This document shows, in pieces, positions 28,833 to 38,348 of a DNA stretch of 64,000 nt. Below the pieces are notes generated by a model. That model was not told the DNA's origin and searched no databases. It saw only the letters and a program-made list of their open reading frames with translations. How positions within the stretch are numbered: the first letter of the stretch is position 1; the number at the start of each line of letters is the position of its first letter. The stretch is taken from positions 1 through 64,000 of the forward strand of contig JAHHHS010000004.1 in the NCBI GenBank assembly GCA_019359215.1. Reading direction: 5' to 3'. The translations under genes were made by a program, and so were the position numbers. The DNA is from Nostoc indistinguendum CM1-VF10 (lineage in GTDB: Bacteria; Cyanobacteriota; Cyanobacteriia; Cyanobacteriales; Nostocaceae).

Positions 28833-29336
28833 TTAAGCGCTGATGGCTTGCTGTTCAGCTTCAACTAACTGATTGTTAGGTACATCAAATCTAATGGTAG
28901 TGGCTGCCCAGTCTTTAAAATCGCGTGCTAGCCAGACTAGCTTGCACAGAATTTCATCATTTACCCACAATACCAACGGAAACCGAAACTGTTTCCGAAA
29001 CTCATCTCGCATGATATTGGTACTGATGATGAGTTGGTTAATGTCGGCTACAGATTCTAAACCTCGTACCATCAAAGCTTCGAGTTGAGTAGCACCAATT
29101 CCATTTGTAATAGCTGTATATAAAGTGTCTGCCGCAGGTGAGAGTAGAATTTCGTAGATGTCTGCTGATGAAAATTCTGTTAACACATTCAGCACGTGCT
29201 GCTGCCTTTCAACACAGTTACAACAAGCTAATATCAGTGAGAATTCCCCAGCAGAAACCATTATCGCTCTTGCCAGCCTGTTAGTGGCTGTTGTGCTTCT
29301 AGCTGTGCCGTTTTCCGAATTACTTAAGCTGATCAT
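28833..29336 (-). CDS. Truncated N-terminal part of a large TPR/NTPase-type protein
   Basis: The 167-residue product has RLARAIMVSAGEFSLILACC at its start and FPLVLWVNDEILCKLVWLAR then DFKDWAATTIRFD near its end. This is the conserved N-terminal module of large cyanobacterial tetratricopeptide proteins, where the PLVLWV-DE and DF-WAAT-IRF motifs precede TPR repeats. Here translation stops immediately after the module (EAEQQAISA), so the TPR part is missing. It is either a remnant or a stand-alone form. Confidence 0.55.
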   Translation of the reverse strand: MISLSNSENGTARSTTATNRLARAIMVSAGEFSLILACCNCVERQQHVLNVLTEFSSADIYEILLSPAADTLYTAITNGIGATQLEALMVRGLESVADINQLIISTNIMRDEFRKQFRFPLVLWVNDEILCKLVWLARDFKDWAATTIRFDVPNNQLVEAEQQAISA

Positions 29337-29708
29337 TAAAAAATCCTGGTTTGAATTTTAAAAATATCTGAGTAATATTCAGTTATTCTACTCTATAAAT
29401 TTTTACTTAAAAGTGTTAAGTAGGTAATTTTAATGAAGTTTTTCTCAAATACTAAGCATAATACTACGCATATTTAGCTAAGAAGTATATATATCGTGTA
29501 TTATGCCACACTTACAATTAAGGGATAATGTAAAGGTAGTATTAAAATCATGTAAACAAAAGATAATGCAAGCATAACGAAGCAAGTTAGAAATTAGCAA
29601 TTTAATTAAACGCTATTTTCATAGATTTTGGCATCTACCATTGGTTAAGTAGTTATTTCTTAATATAACGTTAAAAAAATGCTCAGTATTAAGTTTAACA
29701 ATAAACAT

Positions 29709-29845
29709 CAATACGGTTCAGTTAAGAAGAATAGTAGGTTGGGTTGAGCGGCAGCGAAACCCAACAAAGCCTTGATAATGTTGGGTTTCGTTCCTCAACC
29801 CAACCTACGCCAGTTTTAGTTTTTAGCCTTAACTGAACCGTATTG
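29709..29845. mobile_element. 137-bp MITE with 18-bp terminal inverted repeats
   Basis: The ends are perfect inverted repeats, CAATACGGTTCAGTTAAG on the left and CTTAACTGAACCGTATTG on the right. Both sides are flanked by the direct repeat CAATAAACAT (29699-29708 and 29846-29855), a 10-bp target-site duplication. The inside holds a second inverted pair based on TAGGTTGGGTTGAG and CTCAACCCAACCTA, so the element can fold into one long hairpin. No coding capacity is present. A solo copy of the right end is at 44317-44334. Confidence 0.8.
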
Positions 29846-29861
29846 CAATAAACATTGGGAA

Positions 29862-30195
29862 ATGGGAAAAAACTTACCTGGCCAGTGCTTTGAAGAATTA
29901 GCTATGGGAGCGATCGCTTCTGGTGGTGTGCGAATAGTCAATAAATACGAGTGCAACTATGTGGGCTGCTGTTGTGGCTGTGCGAAAACAGCAACCCACT
30001 CAGATTGTGATTGCTGTGCCTGTGGCTGCACCCGAAACTTGCTATGAGTTAAAAGTTGAGGTAGACAAAATAGTTTCTGTATCCACACCTAGCCCTTTCC
30101 AAAGTGTTGGTCTTTGGTACGAAAACTTTCCCCAAACTACTAATGAAGAAGTCCGCGACTTACTGGCAGAACAAAAAATGAAGGTTCCGCTATAG
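29862..30195 (+). pseudogene. Phosphoribosyltransferase-domain gene remnant with internal deletion
   Basis: The first part reads FEELAMGAIASGGVRIVN in one frame. The second part, in another frame from 29959, reads AAVVAVRKQQPTQIVIAVPV, APETCYELKVEVDKIV and FQSVGLWYENFPQTTNEEVR. These match separate parts of the about 220-residue PRTase proteins common in cyanobacteria. The PRPP-binding loop region between them is missing, as is the N-terminus. This is a decayed gene lying 16 bp from a MITE. Confidence 0.75.
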
Positions 30196-30267
30196 ATTAG
30201 CGACCGCAACCCATATTAAATGTCTAAAAACTATAGCAAAAAGGTATTACAAATTTAATAAATTAGT

Positions 30268-31629
30268 CTAAGAAAATATGAGTGACTCAGAACTAAACTG
30301 CTTAGAATTTACACCCGATAGCAATAATGTTTGTTGAGTTTCTCCAGCATTAAAATTTAAAATGAGTCCATTATTAGTATCAGTTATATCTCCTTGAGAA
30401 AACATCTCATTTAACCAACTGTCAGCCTTAATATCATCCCAACCCTTAAATTCAAGCTTATCGATACCAACTTGAAAATCTTGAATGACATCAAACTCTT
30501 CTTTCAACGAGCTATTGATACTAACCTTACCTTTCAACAAGCTATCGCTAACATTGATAATATTATCAACACCGAGACTAACTAGTAAATCTTGGACGCC
30601 AGCAAGCTGATCTGTCAACAAGGTATCGCCACCATCGCCACCATTGAAAACAAATTTATCATAGCCGTCGCCACCAACTAAAACATCATTTCCCTCACCA
30701 CCAATCAGAACATCATCACCCGAACCGCCATTTAAGCTATCATTGCCTCCGCCTCCATTTAGAGTATCATTCCCTTCACCGCCTTCGAGGATATCATCGC
30801 CTTTCCTTCCATCCACCTTGTCATTCCCTAAGCTGGCATAAATTTTGTCTCCACTGTTACTTCCTTTAAGATTATCTTTTCCAACCGTGCCATAAATAAC
30901 ATTTTTACCTAAATTGTTGATTAAAGTATCTCTTAAAAAAGTAATATTACCGACATTCATCTCGACTAGCGTTATGTTGGTGTTACGATTAAAGGTTTTT
31001 TGATAACTACCAACCGCCTTTACTATGAGGGAGTCCTCCCCATTATCGCCGTCAATATCAGTAGTTTGCGGACGACTCTTAATAGTAATATTACTACTCT
31101 TGCTATATTCCAAATCAGCAATATGCTCAGAGGAAATTAACTTACCTTGTATACCGAAATAATCTAATACCTTGGGTTTATCAGGATTTGTGGTATCTAG
31201 TGCCAAGAACCCAATTTTACCCTTAGCCTGGTTATATTCAGCAGCATAATTGTCAATTTCTTTAGCTGTTAGTGTTAAGTCTGCAAAGAAATCGAAAGAG
31301 AAAGTTTTTTTAGCAGCAACTTCAAAACTACCAATCACTTGCATTTTACTACTGGCACTTCCTGTGAAAGAACCATCTAATCCAATGCCAGTAACGTCAC
31401 TAAAGAGCGAAGAAAAAGTCGGGTCGGTATTAAAAACAGATCCAGCTTGAACCGTTGCAGTAGCAACACCACTTTCAACCAACGTCTTTATCTGAGTGGT
31501 AGTCAAAGTTCCTGAAGGCTTTTGACTATATTTTGAGAAAGTAGCAACCCCTTTAGCATTAGCAAAGTTAGGGTTGGGATTAGGAACTTTATCTACAATT
31601 GGCTGTAGAAATAGTGTTTGTGACAGCAT
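30268..31629 (-). CDS. RTX-type calcium-binding protein
   Basis: The 453-residue protein has an unassigned N-terminal region (1 to about 235) with repeated beta-rich sequence, and no cleavable Sec signal is seen. Residues 240-330 form RTX repeats ([20 protein letters not shown] and following GGxGxDxL units), which bind calcium as parallel beta rolls. The C-terminal region ([20 protein letters not shown]) matches the segment that often follows RTX repeats and targets type I secretion. Export by a type I system, perhaps the one encoded at 36.7-41.4 kb, is inferred. Confidence 0.75.
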   Translation of the reverse strand: MLSQTLFLQPIVDKVPNPNPNFANAKGVATFSKYSQKPSGTLTTTQIKTLVESGVATATVQAGSVFNTDPTFSSLFSDVTGIGLDGSFTGSASSKMQVIGSFEVAAKKTFSFDFFADLTLTAKEIDNYAAEYNQAKGKIGFLALDTTNPDKPKVLDYFGIQGKLISSEHIADLEYSKSSNITIKSRPQTTDIDGDNGEDSLIVKAVGSYQKTFNRNTNITLVEMNVGNITFLRDTLINNLGKNVIYGTVGKDNLKGSNSGDKIYASLGNDKVDGRKGDDILEGGEGNDTLNGGGGNDSLNGGSGDDVLIGGEGNDVLVGGDGYDKFVFNGGDGGDTLLTDQLAGVQDLLVSLGVDNIINVSDSLLKGKVSINSSLKEEFDVIQDFQVGIDKLEFKGWDDIKADSWLNEMFSQGDITDTNNGLILNFNAGETQQTLLLSGVNSKQFSSESLIFS

Positions 31630-31758
31630 AATATTTTCTGTTTATCCTGTTAAGTACTTTGTCTACAAAGATGTATGAGTGTATGCAATCCTATCTTGTG
31701 AAATTAGGCGTAGCGATCGTACGATCTCATAATTTAAGCAGTAATGTCGGTTATCCAG

Positions 31759-32136
31759 GGCGATCGCATCTAAAATTATTCTTGGCCACAAACAAGGTAT
31801 TATTAATTTCATCTTCTATTGATGAGACATACCTATCTAGTCAGGTCAACGTTTGCTACAATCGCAATTAGGTCATTGCCGCCAGGAAGTTGGGCAAAAA
31901 TAAAAGTATCAAGCTCAGATATCTGAGATTTAGTTTCAAGTTTATAAGTCACTGCTGGACTAAGTGCCAACTGATCAATACCCTTCTCAAAGCCCAAAAT
32001 AGTAGCATAGTCATTATCGCCAGCAGATGTATAATAAGAGCCATTCGCATCCCCAAGCACAAATACATCTTTGACGCTGTCGGGAGAAATATTTGTGACG
32101 TCGCCCTTATTGTCAACCGCACCGCCACCTATTAAC
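31759..32136. repeat. Segmental duplication, copy 1 (partner 32517-32897)
   Basis: About 380 bp are nearly identical between 31759-32136 and 32517-32897. The copy includes the C-terminal coding part of both RTX genes and the following non-coding sequence (GACCACAAACAAGGTATTGT type). Differences are scattered single bases, with one in-frame indel difference at the domain boundary. The arrangement looks like a tandem gene duplication followed by loss of repeats in the shorter gene. Confidence 0.75.
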
Positions 32137-32438
32137 TGATCTCTCTCAAATGATGTTCCTCTACTAGGGCTAAATCCATTGAGAGTGTCACTACCAGCGC
32201 CTCCTACGAGAAAGTCTTCAAAGAATCCTTCAGGAGCATTTGGAGATCCGCTACGGCCTCCAATCAGATTATCATTACCATTGCCACCAAATATTACGTC
32301 ACTACCCTGATCTCCATTGAGGGTGTCATTGCCAGCATTCCCAAAAAGCAAGTCATCACCAAGACTTCCATTAAGGCTATCGTTACCGCTACCTCCATTG
32401 AGAGTATCATTGGCGTTAGTTCCTTGGAAAATTGCCAT
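31833..32438 (-). CDS. Short RTX calcium-binding protein, duplicated tail
   Basis: The 201-residue protein starts directly with RTX nonapeptides (ANDTLNGGSGNDSLNGSLGD). After the block LVGGAGSDTLNGF comes a C-terminal domain of about 80 residues (KDVFVLGDANGSYYTSAGDN, then YATILGFEKGIDQLALSPAV). That tail is nearly identical to the tail of the next RTX gene, indicating recent duplication. It probably is a secreted calcium-binding surface or matrix protein; the role of the tail is unknown. Confidence 0.75.
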   Translation of the reverse strand: MAIFQGTNANDTLNGGSGNDSLNGSLGDDLLFGNAGNDTLNGDQGSDVIFGGNGNDNLIGGRSGSPNAPEGFFEDFLVGGAGSDTLNGFSPSRGTSFERDQLIGGGAVDNKGDVTNISPDSVKDVFVLGDANGSYYTSAGDNDYATILGFEKGIDQLALSPAVTYKLETKSQISELDTFIFAQLPGGNDLIAIVANVDLTR

Positions 32439-32593
32439 ATTTTTTGTCTCGCAAAGTTGTAAATTTTACTATTATCTGCACTGCTTAAATATTATTTATA
32501 TTTTTGGTTTAAGCAGCGCGATCGCATCTATAACTACTCTTGACCACAAACAAGGTATTGTTAATTTCATCTTCTATGGATGATGAAACATAC

Positions 32594-33637
32594 CTATCTA
32601 GTCAGGCCAACGTTTGCTACAATCGCAATTAGGTCATTGCCGGCAGGAAGTTGGGCGAAAATAAAAGTATCAAGCCCAGATATCTGAGATTTAGTTTCAA
32701 GTTTATAAGTCACTGCTGGACTAAGTGCCAACTGATCAATACCCTTCTCAAAGCCCAAAATAGTAGCATAGTCATTATCGCCAGCAGATGTATAATAAGA
32801 GCCATTCGCATCCCCAAGCACAAATACATCTTTGACGCCGTCGGGAGAAATATTTGTGACGTCGCCCTTATTGTCAACCGCACCGCCACCTACTAATACA
32901 TCTCTCTCAAATAATTCTACTGTACCGTCTGATGTTCCTGTAGCAGCGCCAAATCCATTGAGAGTGTCACTACCAGAACCCCCTACGAGAAAGTCCTCAA
33001 AGAACCCTTCAGGAGCATCAGGAGAGCCACTAGGGCCTCCAAGCAGAATATCATCACCATCGCCCCCAAATATTACGTCACTACCCTGACCTCCATCAAG
33101 GGTGTCATCGCCAGCAGCCCCAAAAAGCAAGTCATCCCCTGCACTTCCCGAGAGATTATCATTTCCGAGTCCCCCATTAAGGGTGTCATTGCCAAGACTT
33201 CCAACGAGCGTATCATTGCCACTATCCCCATTTAGCAAGTCATCACCAAGACTTCCACTCAGCAGATCATTACCGCTACCCCCATTCAGGGTATCGTCAC
33301 CGAGGTTGCCAAACAATCTGTCATTCCCATCTCCTCCATTCAGTAGAGAATTACCACTGATACCTGCATATATCTTGTCATTACCACCTCCTCCGGTCAA
33401 AGTATCGTTACCACCAAGTCCAAAAATCGTGTAACTATTAGTGTTTGTGTTTCCTTGTGGGACATTTAATAGATCGTTGCCGTTAGTTCCTTGTAAAATG
33501 CGACTTTTATCTCCAGATGTATTGTTATTAAGGCCTCTCCCGGTCAATATATCGTTACTACGACTCAAAAGATTCGCAATCTTATCATTATTAGTGTTTT
33601 GTATATCGTTGCTGTCACTTCTTTGTATAATTGCCAT
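32594..33637 (-). CDS. RTX calcium-binding protein with long repeat tract
   Basis: The 347-residue protein has an Asn/Asp-rich start (SNDIQNTNNDKIANLLSRSN), then about 15 RTX units (residues 50-210, such as GNDTLTGGGGNDKIYAGISG), and the same tail as the gene at 31833. A GAGGTAAAAAAC ribosome-binding site precedes the ATG. The repeat tract should bind several calcium ions and fold only outside the cell, as in type I secreted proteins. It lies in a same-strand cluster of four to five likely exported proteins upstream of the exporter genes' 3' side. Confidence 0.78.
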   Translation of the reverse strand: MAIIQRSDSNDIQNTNNDKIANLLSRSNDILTGRGLNNNTSGDKSRILQGTNGNDLLNVPQGNTNTNSYTIFGLGGNDTLTGGGGNDKIYAGISGNSLLNGGDGNDRLFGNLGDDTLNGGSGNDLLSGSLGDDLLNGDSGNDTLVGSLGNDTLNGGLGNDNLSGSAGDDLLFGAAGDDTLDGGQGSDVIFGGDGDDILLGGPSGSPDAPEGFFEDFLVGGSGSDTLNGFGAATGTSDGTVELFERDVLVGGGAVDNKGDVTNISPDGVKDVFVLGDANGSYYTSAGDNDYATILGFEKGIDQLALSPAVTYKLETKSQISGLDTFIFAQLPAGNDLIAIVANVGLTR

Positions 33638-33692
33638 GTTTTTTACCTCGGAAATTTTTGGTTGAAGTTGCCAATGTATACTGGGTAATCAT

Positions 33693-33897
33693 CTAAGGGA
33701 TGTTTTAAAAGTATTTGGCTGTGATTTTAGGCAGTTACTTATTAAGCCAATGAGCAGTGATTCAGTTAACAGTGTCGAACCTTGCTCACTGACAACTGTT
33801 GATACTCCTAACTCCCTTCAAAATCTAAACAGGGGGCTTTTCGCAGGATCCAATCTAATTTGATACCAACAAGAAGCCTTTTAAAACATCCTCTTAG
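33693..33897. repeat. Miniature element with inverted ends (family A)
   Basis: CTAAGGGATGTTTTAAAAG at 33693-33711 is inverted to CTTTTAAAACATCCTCTTAG at 33878-33897, enclosing about 165 bp with no gene. The right end continues inward as TTTGATACCAACAAGAAG, matching solo copies at 4497 and 54619. It is therefore probably a miniature inverted-repeat element. I did not find a clear target-site duplication. Confidence 0.5.
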
Positions 33898-33986
33898 CTA
33901 CTTTAGAGTGGTAGTTTCATAGCAAAATTATTGTTTCTCCAAAAATATTCGTAAAAACTGTCCTAAAAATAGGCTAAGTTAGCGCC

Positions 33987-34451
33987 TTACAGAAGATTAT
34001 TTTGAAATTGAACATTGACCACTTGATCATCACCTATCGAATTGAGGCCTGTAAATGCGAAGTTATTTAACAGGTTATTATTTTCTACTATGCCAATCCC
34101 ATTACCTAAAGATGCATTAAAATCAGTCATGACATTAGTACGCTCAGAAGTAGAAGTTGTTGCTCTACCTATAAATAAACTGCCATCAGCACCTCTGGTA
34201 AGTGCATCAGTGCCTAAGTTGCTGACGAAAGTACCGTTATCTTGGCCTCCCAATAGCAAATCGTTCGTGTTACCTCTACTTAAGGAATTCGTGGCTACTA
34301 CGGTACTTCTATTTGATGTTGCTCCGGATACGAAAACTTTTTCACTCTCGTTAATCGTTAAACCTGTGGGGGAAGCAATGCTGAGGTTCATGCTACCGCC
34401 GGCACCACTTATATTGACGTAGGACAGACCTGTGACAAAAATACTGCTCAT
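33987..34451 (-). CDS. Small protein of unknown function in the RTX/export region
   Basis: The 154-residue protein is rich in Ser, Thr, Asn and Gly and very poor in Cys, Trp and Tyr. It starts MSSIFVTGLSYVNISGAGGS and contains SRGNTNDLLLGGQDNGTFVS and SERTNVMTDFNASLGNGIGI. The MTDF-x-LGNGIG segment resembles the region after RTX repeats, where a domain boundary and secretion tail lie. A good ribosome-binding site (AGAGGAAATCTA) supports translation. I infer a secreted low-complexity protein sharing the exporter; the family is not recognised. Confidence 0.55.
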   Translation of the reverse strand: MSSIFVTGLSYVNISGAGGSMNLSIASPTGLTINESEKVFVSGATSNRSTVVATNSLSRGNTNDLLLGGQDNGTFVSNLGTDALTRGADGSLFIGRATTSTSERTNVMTDFNASLGNGIGIVENNNLLNNFAFTGLNSIGDDQVVNVQFQNNLL

Positions 34452-35126
34452 TAGATTTCCTCTTGATACTGCTAGATATGCAATACCGACTTGATCAGAG
34501 AGGCAGGGGAGCAGGGAGCAGGGGAGAAGATGCTGTAATTTCCCAGCAATAGAGGGTTTCAGAGCAAATAAATTTATTTATGCTTAATGTTAAATATTTA
34601 TTTCGATAGCGCAGCGTATACCCTTCGGGATGCTTCGCTTAGAGCGAGTTATCGAGCGTCGATGCATAGGACAAGAAATAATGCGTCCAAGCTTTCAAAG
34701 CCAATAAATTTATTTATGGGGTTCTCCCCCAAGCTTTGTATACCCTGTCCTCTTTCCTCTCCTTTGACTGATAGTTATGATATTAAAGCTCAAGTATGGC
34801 ACTTGTTAGATGCTGAACTTTGGAAGCGCTACGCTAAACATTACTCGGCTTGACAAAAAGCTTCCTAACATCAACAAACAGATATCACGTTGCATGAAAG
34901 AGGTAAGTCTTGCAACTGTCTAATTAATTGTGTTAAGATTGAATTAAATTTAGAAAACTGCTGAAAACTATTTTAGCTTATAGTTTTCAGCAATTTTTGA
35001 ACATCCAACAGTAGGTTGAATAGAGTACACGATAACCCAACAAAACAGTTGCTATGGAGTGTTGGTTTTCATACTCACTTTAACCTGCTTTTCTTTTTAG
35101 GCTTCAACTTAATTAATCCAGTTGGA
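34452..35126. repeat. Spacer with dispersed repeats
   Basis: Near 34600-34665 there is a palindrome-rich block (CGTATACCCTTCGGGATGCT and neighbours) of the Nostoc type. A plus-strand open frame (34587-34853) is mostly repeat sequence; its end has YDIKAQVWHLLDAELWKRYA, which could be a decayed gene tail but is not recognised. The block near 35010-35110 resembles other non-coding repeats. No intact gene is supported. Confidence 0.4.
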
Positions 35127-35435
35127 TTAAGTTCCTGGAGTACGAACGGTAGCAGAAATAGCGTTAACGAAAGTTTCAGAGCGATTGTCTTCGGTTTGAA
35201 CACCACCAATGACGCTGGTGAAGGTTCTGTTACCAGTAGCATCAGCACTAACAACTAATTCAGCAACGTTTCCTTCGATACCATCTAAGTTAGTGTCAAT
35301 TGTCTTGACGAATTTTTCATTAACATCAGCTCTAACTAGCTTGTTTGTAAAGAAGAAGTTTTGGATGTTAGTACCACGACCACCAAGAATTTCTTCAGAG
35401 GTGTTTTCCAAGTAGTTTAGATCAGAAATAATCAT
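35127..35435 (-). CDS. Small protein with double-glycine-type leader
   Basis: The 102-residue protein begins MIISDLNYLENTSEEILGGR. This matches the short leaders seen on many cyanobacterial small exported proteins, in which a hydrophobic/acidic stretch ends at Gly-Gly, the cut site of C39 peptidases. The remaining 83 residues (from RGTNIQNFFFTNKLVRADVN) contain no Cys and are rich in Asn, Thr and Val, so a modified lanthionine-type peptide is unlikely. An AGGAG ribosome-binding site 8 nt before the ATG supports it. It lies upstream of, and on the same strand as, the C39 exporter genes. Confidence 0.65.
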   Translation of the reverse strand: MIISDLNYLENTSEEILGGRGTNIQNFFFTNKLVRADVNEKFVKTIDTNLDGIEGNVAELVVSADATGNRTFTSVIGGVQTEDNRSETFVNAISATVRTPGT

Positions 35436-35838
35436 TTGAGTTTCTCCTGCAAATGTGTAAGTTGCTTTTAGGAATCTTTGTTTTAGCCAATCTTTTATTG
35501 GCTATAAAAATAATATAGTTTGTTTATTTAAAAGTCAATGTTCTCAAACAAAATTTTGATTTAAAAAACTAATGTATTCATATTTAAAAATGAGTATACA
35601 TAGCATTAAATATAATTAAAATAAGCAAAACAATTTTAGGTAGTAATAATTGTTAGCTACTGCCTAGTAAGGCTTATGGCGATTAAGCTTAATCTTTTAC
35701 AGCACCAAATTAGCAAAATGTGGATATATTCACAAAATACTAAAGACAAAAATTTATTAAATTTTAAACAACAACACTAGCATCTATAACATTTATGAAA
35801 ACTAGATGCAACTCCCTTTAGTTAGGAAAATCAAGAGC
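35436..35838. other. AT-rich spacer, probable promoter region
   Basis: The 403-bp spacer is strongly AT-rich with no gene or known repeat. It separates the PpiC-like gene from the double-glycine leader gene, which is transcribed in the same direction. It probably carries the leader gene's own promoter. Confidence 0.4.
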
Positions 35839-36636
35839 CTATTTAGTCTTGTTGAATGACATATTTAACAATTCCTCCTGCGATCGCACTTTTGGATCTG
35901 AGTCTATCTGAGTAATAATTTTCATTGCGTTGATTTGTTGTTTTAACCAATCAGAAAATGATTCTGCAATGATTTTTTGGCGCAACTGTTCATCTAGTTG
36001 GGGTTGAATGACTTCTTCTACCCAAATTAAATGCACCCCCTTGGGAGTCGTAATCGGTTTGAGAGATTGTGGCGGTACAGCAGCAAATACAGCTGCTGCA
36101 ATCTCTGGACGAAAATCTTTGCGGTATCGGAGTCCTTGATATCCATAAGCACGGCGGAGTTCTGGTTCTGGGATATATAAACGAGCAATTTCAGGAAAAT
36201 TGATTTCGCCTTCTTCGAGCGCATAAAAAAGTTCTAAAGCCAAGTCTCGATCCTCGAAGACAACTTCGTAGGTAACGGCGGCGACATAATCTAGTTGGTG
36301 TTCATAAAAGTGCTTTTCGAGTTGAGCAGAAAATAGATGCTTTGCTAACTTCTGCGAAAGAATGTTGTTGTAGGCTAATTCTTCAAACTCATTCACAGAC
36401 AGATGGTGTTTTTCTAGCCATGTCCAGGTTTCTTTAGCTTTGACAAGCTTCTTGGCAAACCTTAAACGATCTCCTTCTTGCTGTAGCTCTTCTGGTGTTA
36501 CTGTAATTCCTAGTTCTTTAGCTGCTTCGATAATGATGCTTTGCGCTGCTATTGCCTCTACTACATTAGGTATCTGACAGGAAAGTTTGAGGCTGTGAAT
36601 GATATCTGAACTGGAAATTGTCAGACTGTGGGGCAT
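35839..36636 (-). CDS. PpiC/SurA-like peptidyl-prolyl isomerase family protein
   Basis: I start at ATG 36636 (MPHSLTISSSDIIHSLKLSC), 10 nt after GGAG; an upstream Met would add 12 residues. The 265-residue product has a SurA-like N-terminal helical part (about 10-120, IIIEAAKELGITVTPEELQQ) and a parvulin-type part (about 125-230) with FPEIARLYIPEPELRRAYGY and LKPITTPKGVHLIWVEEVI. No signal peptide is present, so it probably acts in the cytoplasm on export substrates. Such proteins commonly accompany C39 exporters in cyanobacteria and are thought to assist secretion. It lies 88 bp from the HlyD gene. Confidence 0.8.
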   Translation of the reverse strand: MPHSLTISSSDIIHSLKLSCQIPNVVEAIAAQSIIIEAAKELGITVTPEELQQEGDRLRFAKKLVKAKETWTWLEKHHLSVNEFEELAYNNILSQKLAKHLFSAQLEKHFYEHQLDYVAAVTYEVVFEDRDLALELFYALEEGEINFPEIARLYIPEPELRRAYGYQGLRYRKDFRPEIAAAVFAAVPPQSLKPITTPKGVHLIWVEEVIQPQLDEQLRQKIIAESFSDWLKQQINAMKIITQIDSDPKVRSQEELLNMSFNKTK

Positions 36637-36723
36637 AATACGATATCTCCAATAACTAAGAGAATTCGGCATGGGGCATTGATGGTTCCTTTTACCCTAT
36701 TTCCTAATTCCAAATCGCTTTGA

Positions 36724-38262
36724 CTAAATCTCTAAACCGCCTTTTTGCAGTTTTTTGAACGGATCTAAAACAAAATCAATCACGCGCCGTTGGCGAATGA
36801 TGACTTCAGCATTTGCTGTCTGACCGGCTCCTAATGGAATACGTTTGTTGCCATTTTCGACATACTGCTGCTCTAAAATGATTTCTAATTCATAGTTTTC
36901 GATGTTTCCTTGGGGTGTTTGGGTAATTTTCGAGTCAGGAGAGATCCAAGTAACTTTCCCTGGCACGATGCCATACTCCTGAAAGGGATAGGCATCAAAC
37001 TTGACTTTAACTGGCATTCCTAGCTTCAAAAAACCACTATCCTGATTAGGCATACTAGCTCTGAGTACGAAGTCTGCATTCTTGGGCGCGATTTGGGCAA
37101 TCCTTTGACCGAGTTGTACAACTGCTCCTGCCTTAGTGGTGGGTAATTCAAAAATCACTCCATTAATCGGCGATCGCACTACCCGTTGCTGTATCTGAAC
37201 TTTTATAGATATAATCTGGCTTCTTGTCTGAGCCATTTCTGATTGCACTGCTGTTATTTGTGTCTGTAGGTCTTTTAGCTGTTCCTGATTTTTCATTACG
37301 GCCAGTTGCCCAGCTTGCAGCACACTTTTATAGCTACTTTGTTCCTCTTGCAGTCGGAGTCTTGCTTGTTTGATATCAGACTCCAACATATTGATAGTTA
37401 CTTGATAACGATTTAGCTCTTCTGCCAAACGCAATTTTGCTTGTTTAATATCTGATACAGCCCTGCTATAAAGTCGTTTACTTTCTTGTTCTTCTTTTTT
37501 GAGTTGATCAATTTGGGTTGCAGAAACTGCACCATCCTGAACGAGTTTGCTAAAGCGGGCAATTTGCCTGGAATCTATACTCAGACGAGTTTTAGCCGAT
37601 CGCTGATCATCGCGAGTGTTATCAATCTGTTGCTCTGCTTGCTTAACTAATGCTTGTTTTTCTAACTTTTGCAGGTTATAGCTACTCAGTTTGGCATCGA
37701 GGTTTTGCTCTGCCTGATTAACTTGAGCCGTTTTTTCCAATTCTTGGGATTTATTTTGTTGCTCTAAAAGACTAGTTGACATGAGGAGTTGACTTTTGAG
37801 CAATTCGAGTTGGGATTGCCGATTTTGTAGCCCTTCCAATTTGCTCTGGAATTGTTGCAGTTCTGTTTGTAGGACATCAGATTCTAGTTCTACTAAAACC
37901 TGGCCAGATCTGACTGTATCTCCTTCTTTGACCATAACTGCTTTGACACTTCCAGCAGCTTGAGCATCTAATTTTTGAGTTGCACCTTTTGGTTCTATAC
38001 GCCCTCTAGCACTGCCAGTCTCATCTACTTTTGAGAGAGTCGCCCAAGGTAAGAACAGACCAGCAAAGGCTATGAGTACATACAACAAACCACGAGTCCA
38101 AATCCGAGGTAAGGCATTGAGCAATGCTTCAGTACCGTAGTACAAGTCTTGATTGTTATTTTCTGTCTCAATAACTTCCACAAATTCTTCTTGCTGTGTG
38201 TAACTTTGATACTCATCTGGCTTTTCTTGGGGAAGTGGGGATGATCTATTGGTAGATGGCAT
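36724..38262 (-). CDS. HlyD-family membrane fusion protein of the exporter
   Basis: The 512-residue protein has one N-terminal membrane helix (about 57-76, GLLYVLIAFAGLFLPWATL) and a lipoyl-like hairpin with KAVMVKEGDTVRSGQVLVEL. A long coiled-coil hairpin rich in Gln (about 135-370) and a beta-barrel end (VVRSPINGVIFELPTTKAGA onward) follow. It would bridge the ABC transporter to an outer-membrane TolC-like channel, which is not encoded in the window. It is 86 bp downstream of the exporter gene, in the same operon order as HlyB-HlyD systems. Confidence 0.9.
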   Translation of the reverse strand: MPSTNRSSPLPQEKPDEYQSYTQQEEFVEVIETENNNQDLYYGTEALLNALPRIWTRGLLYVLIAFAGLFLPWATLSKVDETGSARGRIEPKGATQKLDAQAAGSVKAVMVKEGDTVRSGQVLVELESDVLQTELQQFQSKLEGLQNRQSQLELLKSQLLMSTSLLEQQNKSQELEKTAQVNQAEQNLDAKLSSYNLQKLEKQALVKQAEQQIDNTRDDQRSAKTRLSIDSRQIARFSKLVQDGAVSATQIDQLKKEEQESKRLYSRAVSDIKQAKLRLAEELNRYQVTINMLESDIKQARLRLQEEQSSYKSVLQAGQLAVMKNQEQLKDLQTQITAVQSEMAQTRSQIISIKVQIQQRVVRSPINGVIFELPTTKAGAVVQLGQRIAQIAPKNADFVLRASMPNQDSGFLKLGMPVKVKFDAYPFQEYGIVPGKVTWISPDSKITQTPQGNIENYELEIILEQQYVENGNKRIPLGAGQTANAEVIIRQRRVIDFVLDPFKKLQKGGLEI

Positions 38263-38348
38263 AGTTTTAGTTCAGATAAAAGTACATATGTATGAGGGAA
38301 TAGAGGGCAGGGGGAGAAGAACTATTAATTATTGCCCCATGCCCAATT

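Noticed and set aside
33102..33434. Plus-strand Ser/Pro-rich frame of 110 codons
   Set aside because: It is the antisense of the RTX repeat tract; the Leu-Ser-Pro-Ser pattern is the reverse reading of GGxGxDxL repeats.
34587..34853. Plus-strand 88-codon frame
   Set aside because: Most of it is translated dispersed palindromic repeat; only the last 28 residues look protein-like and they match no family I know.
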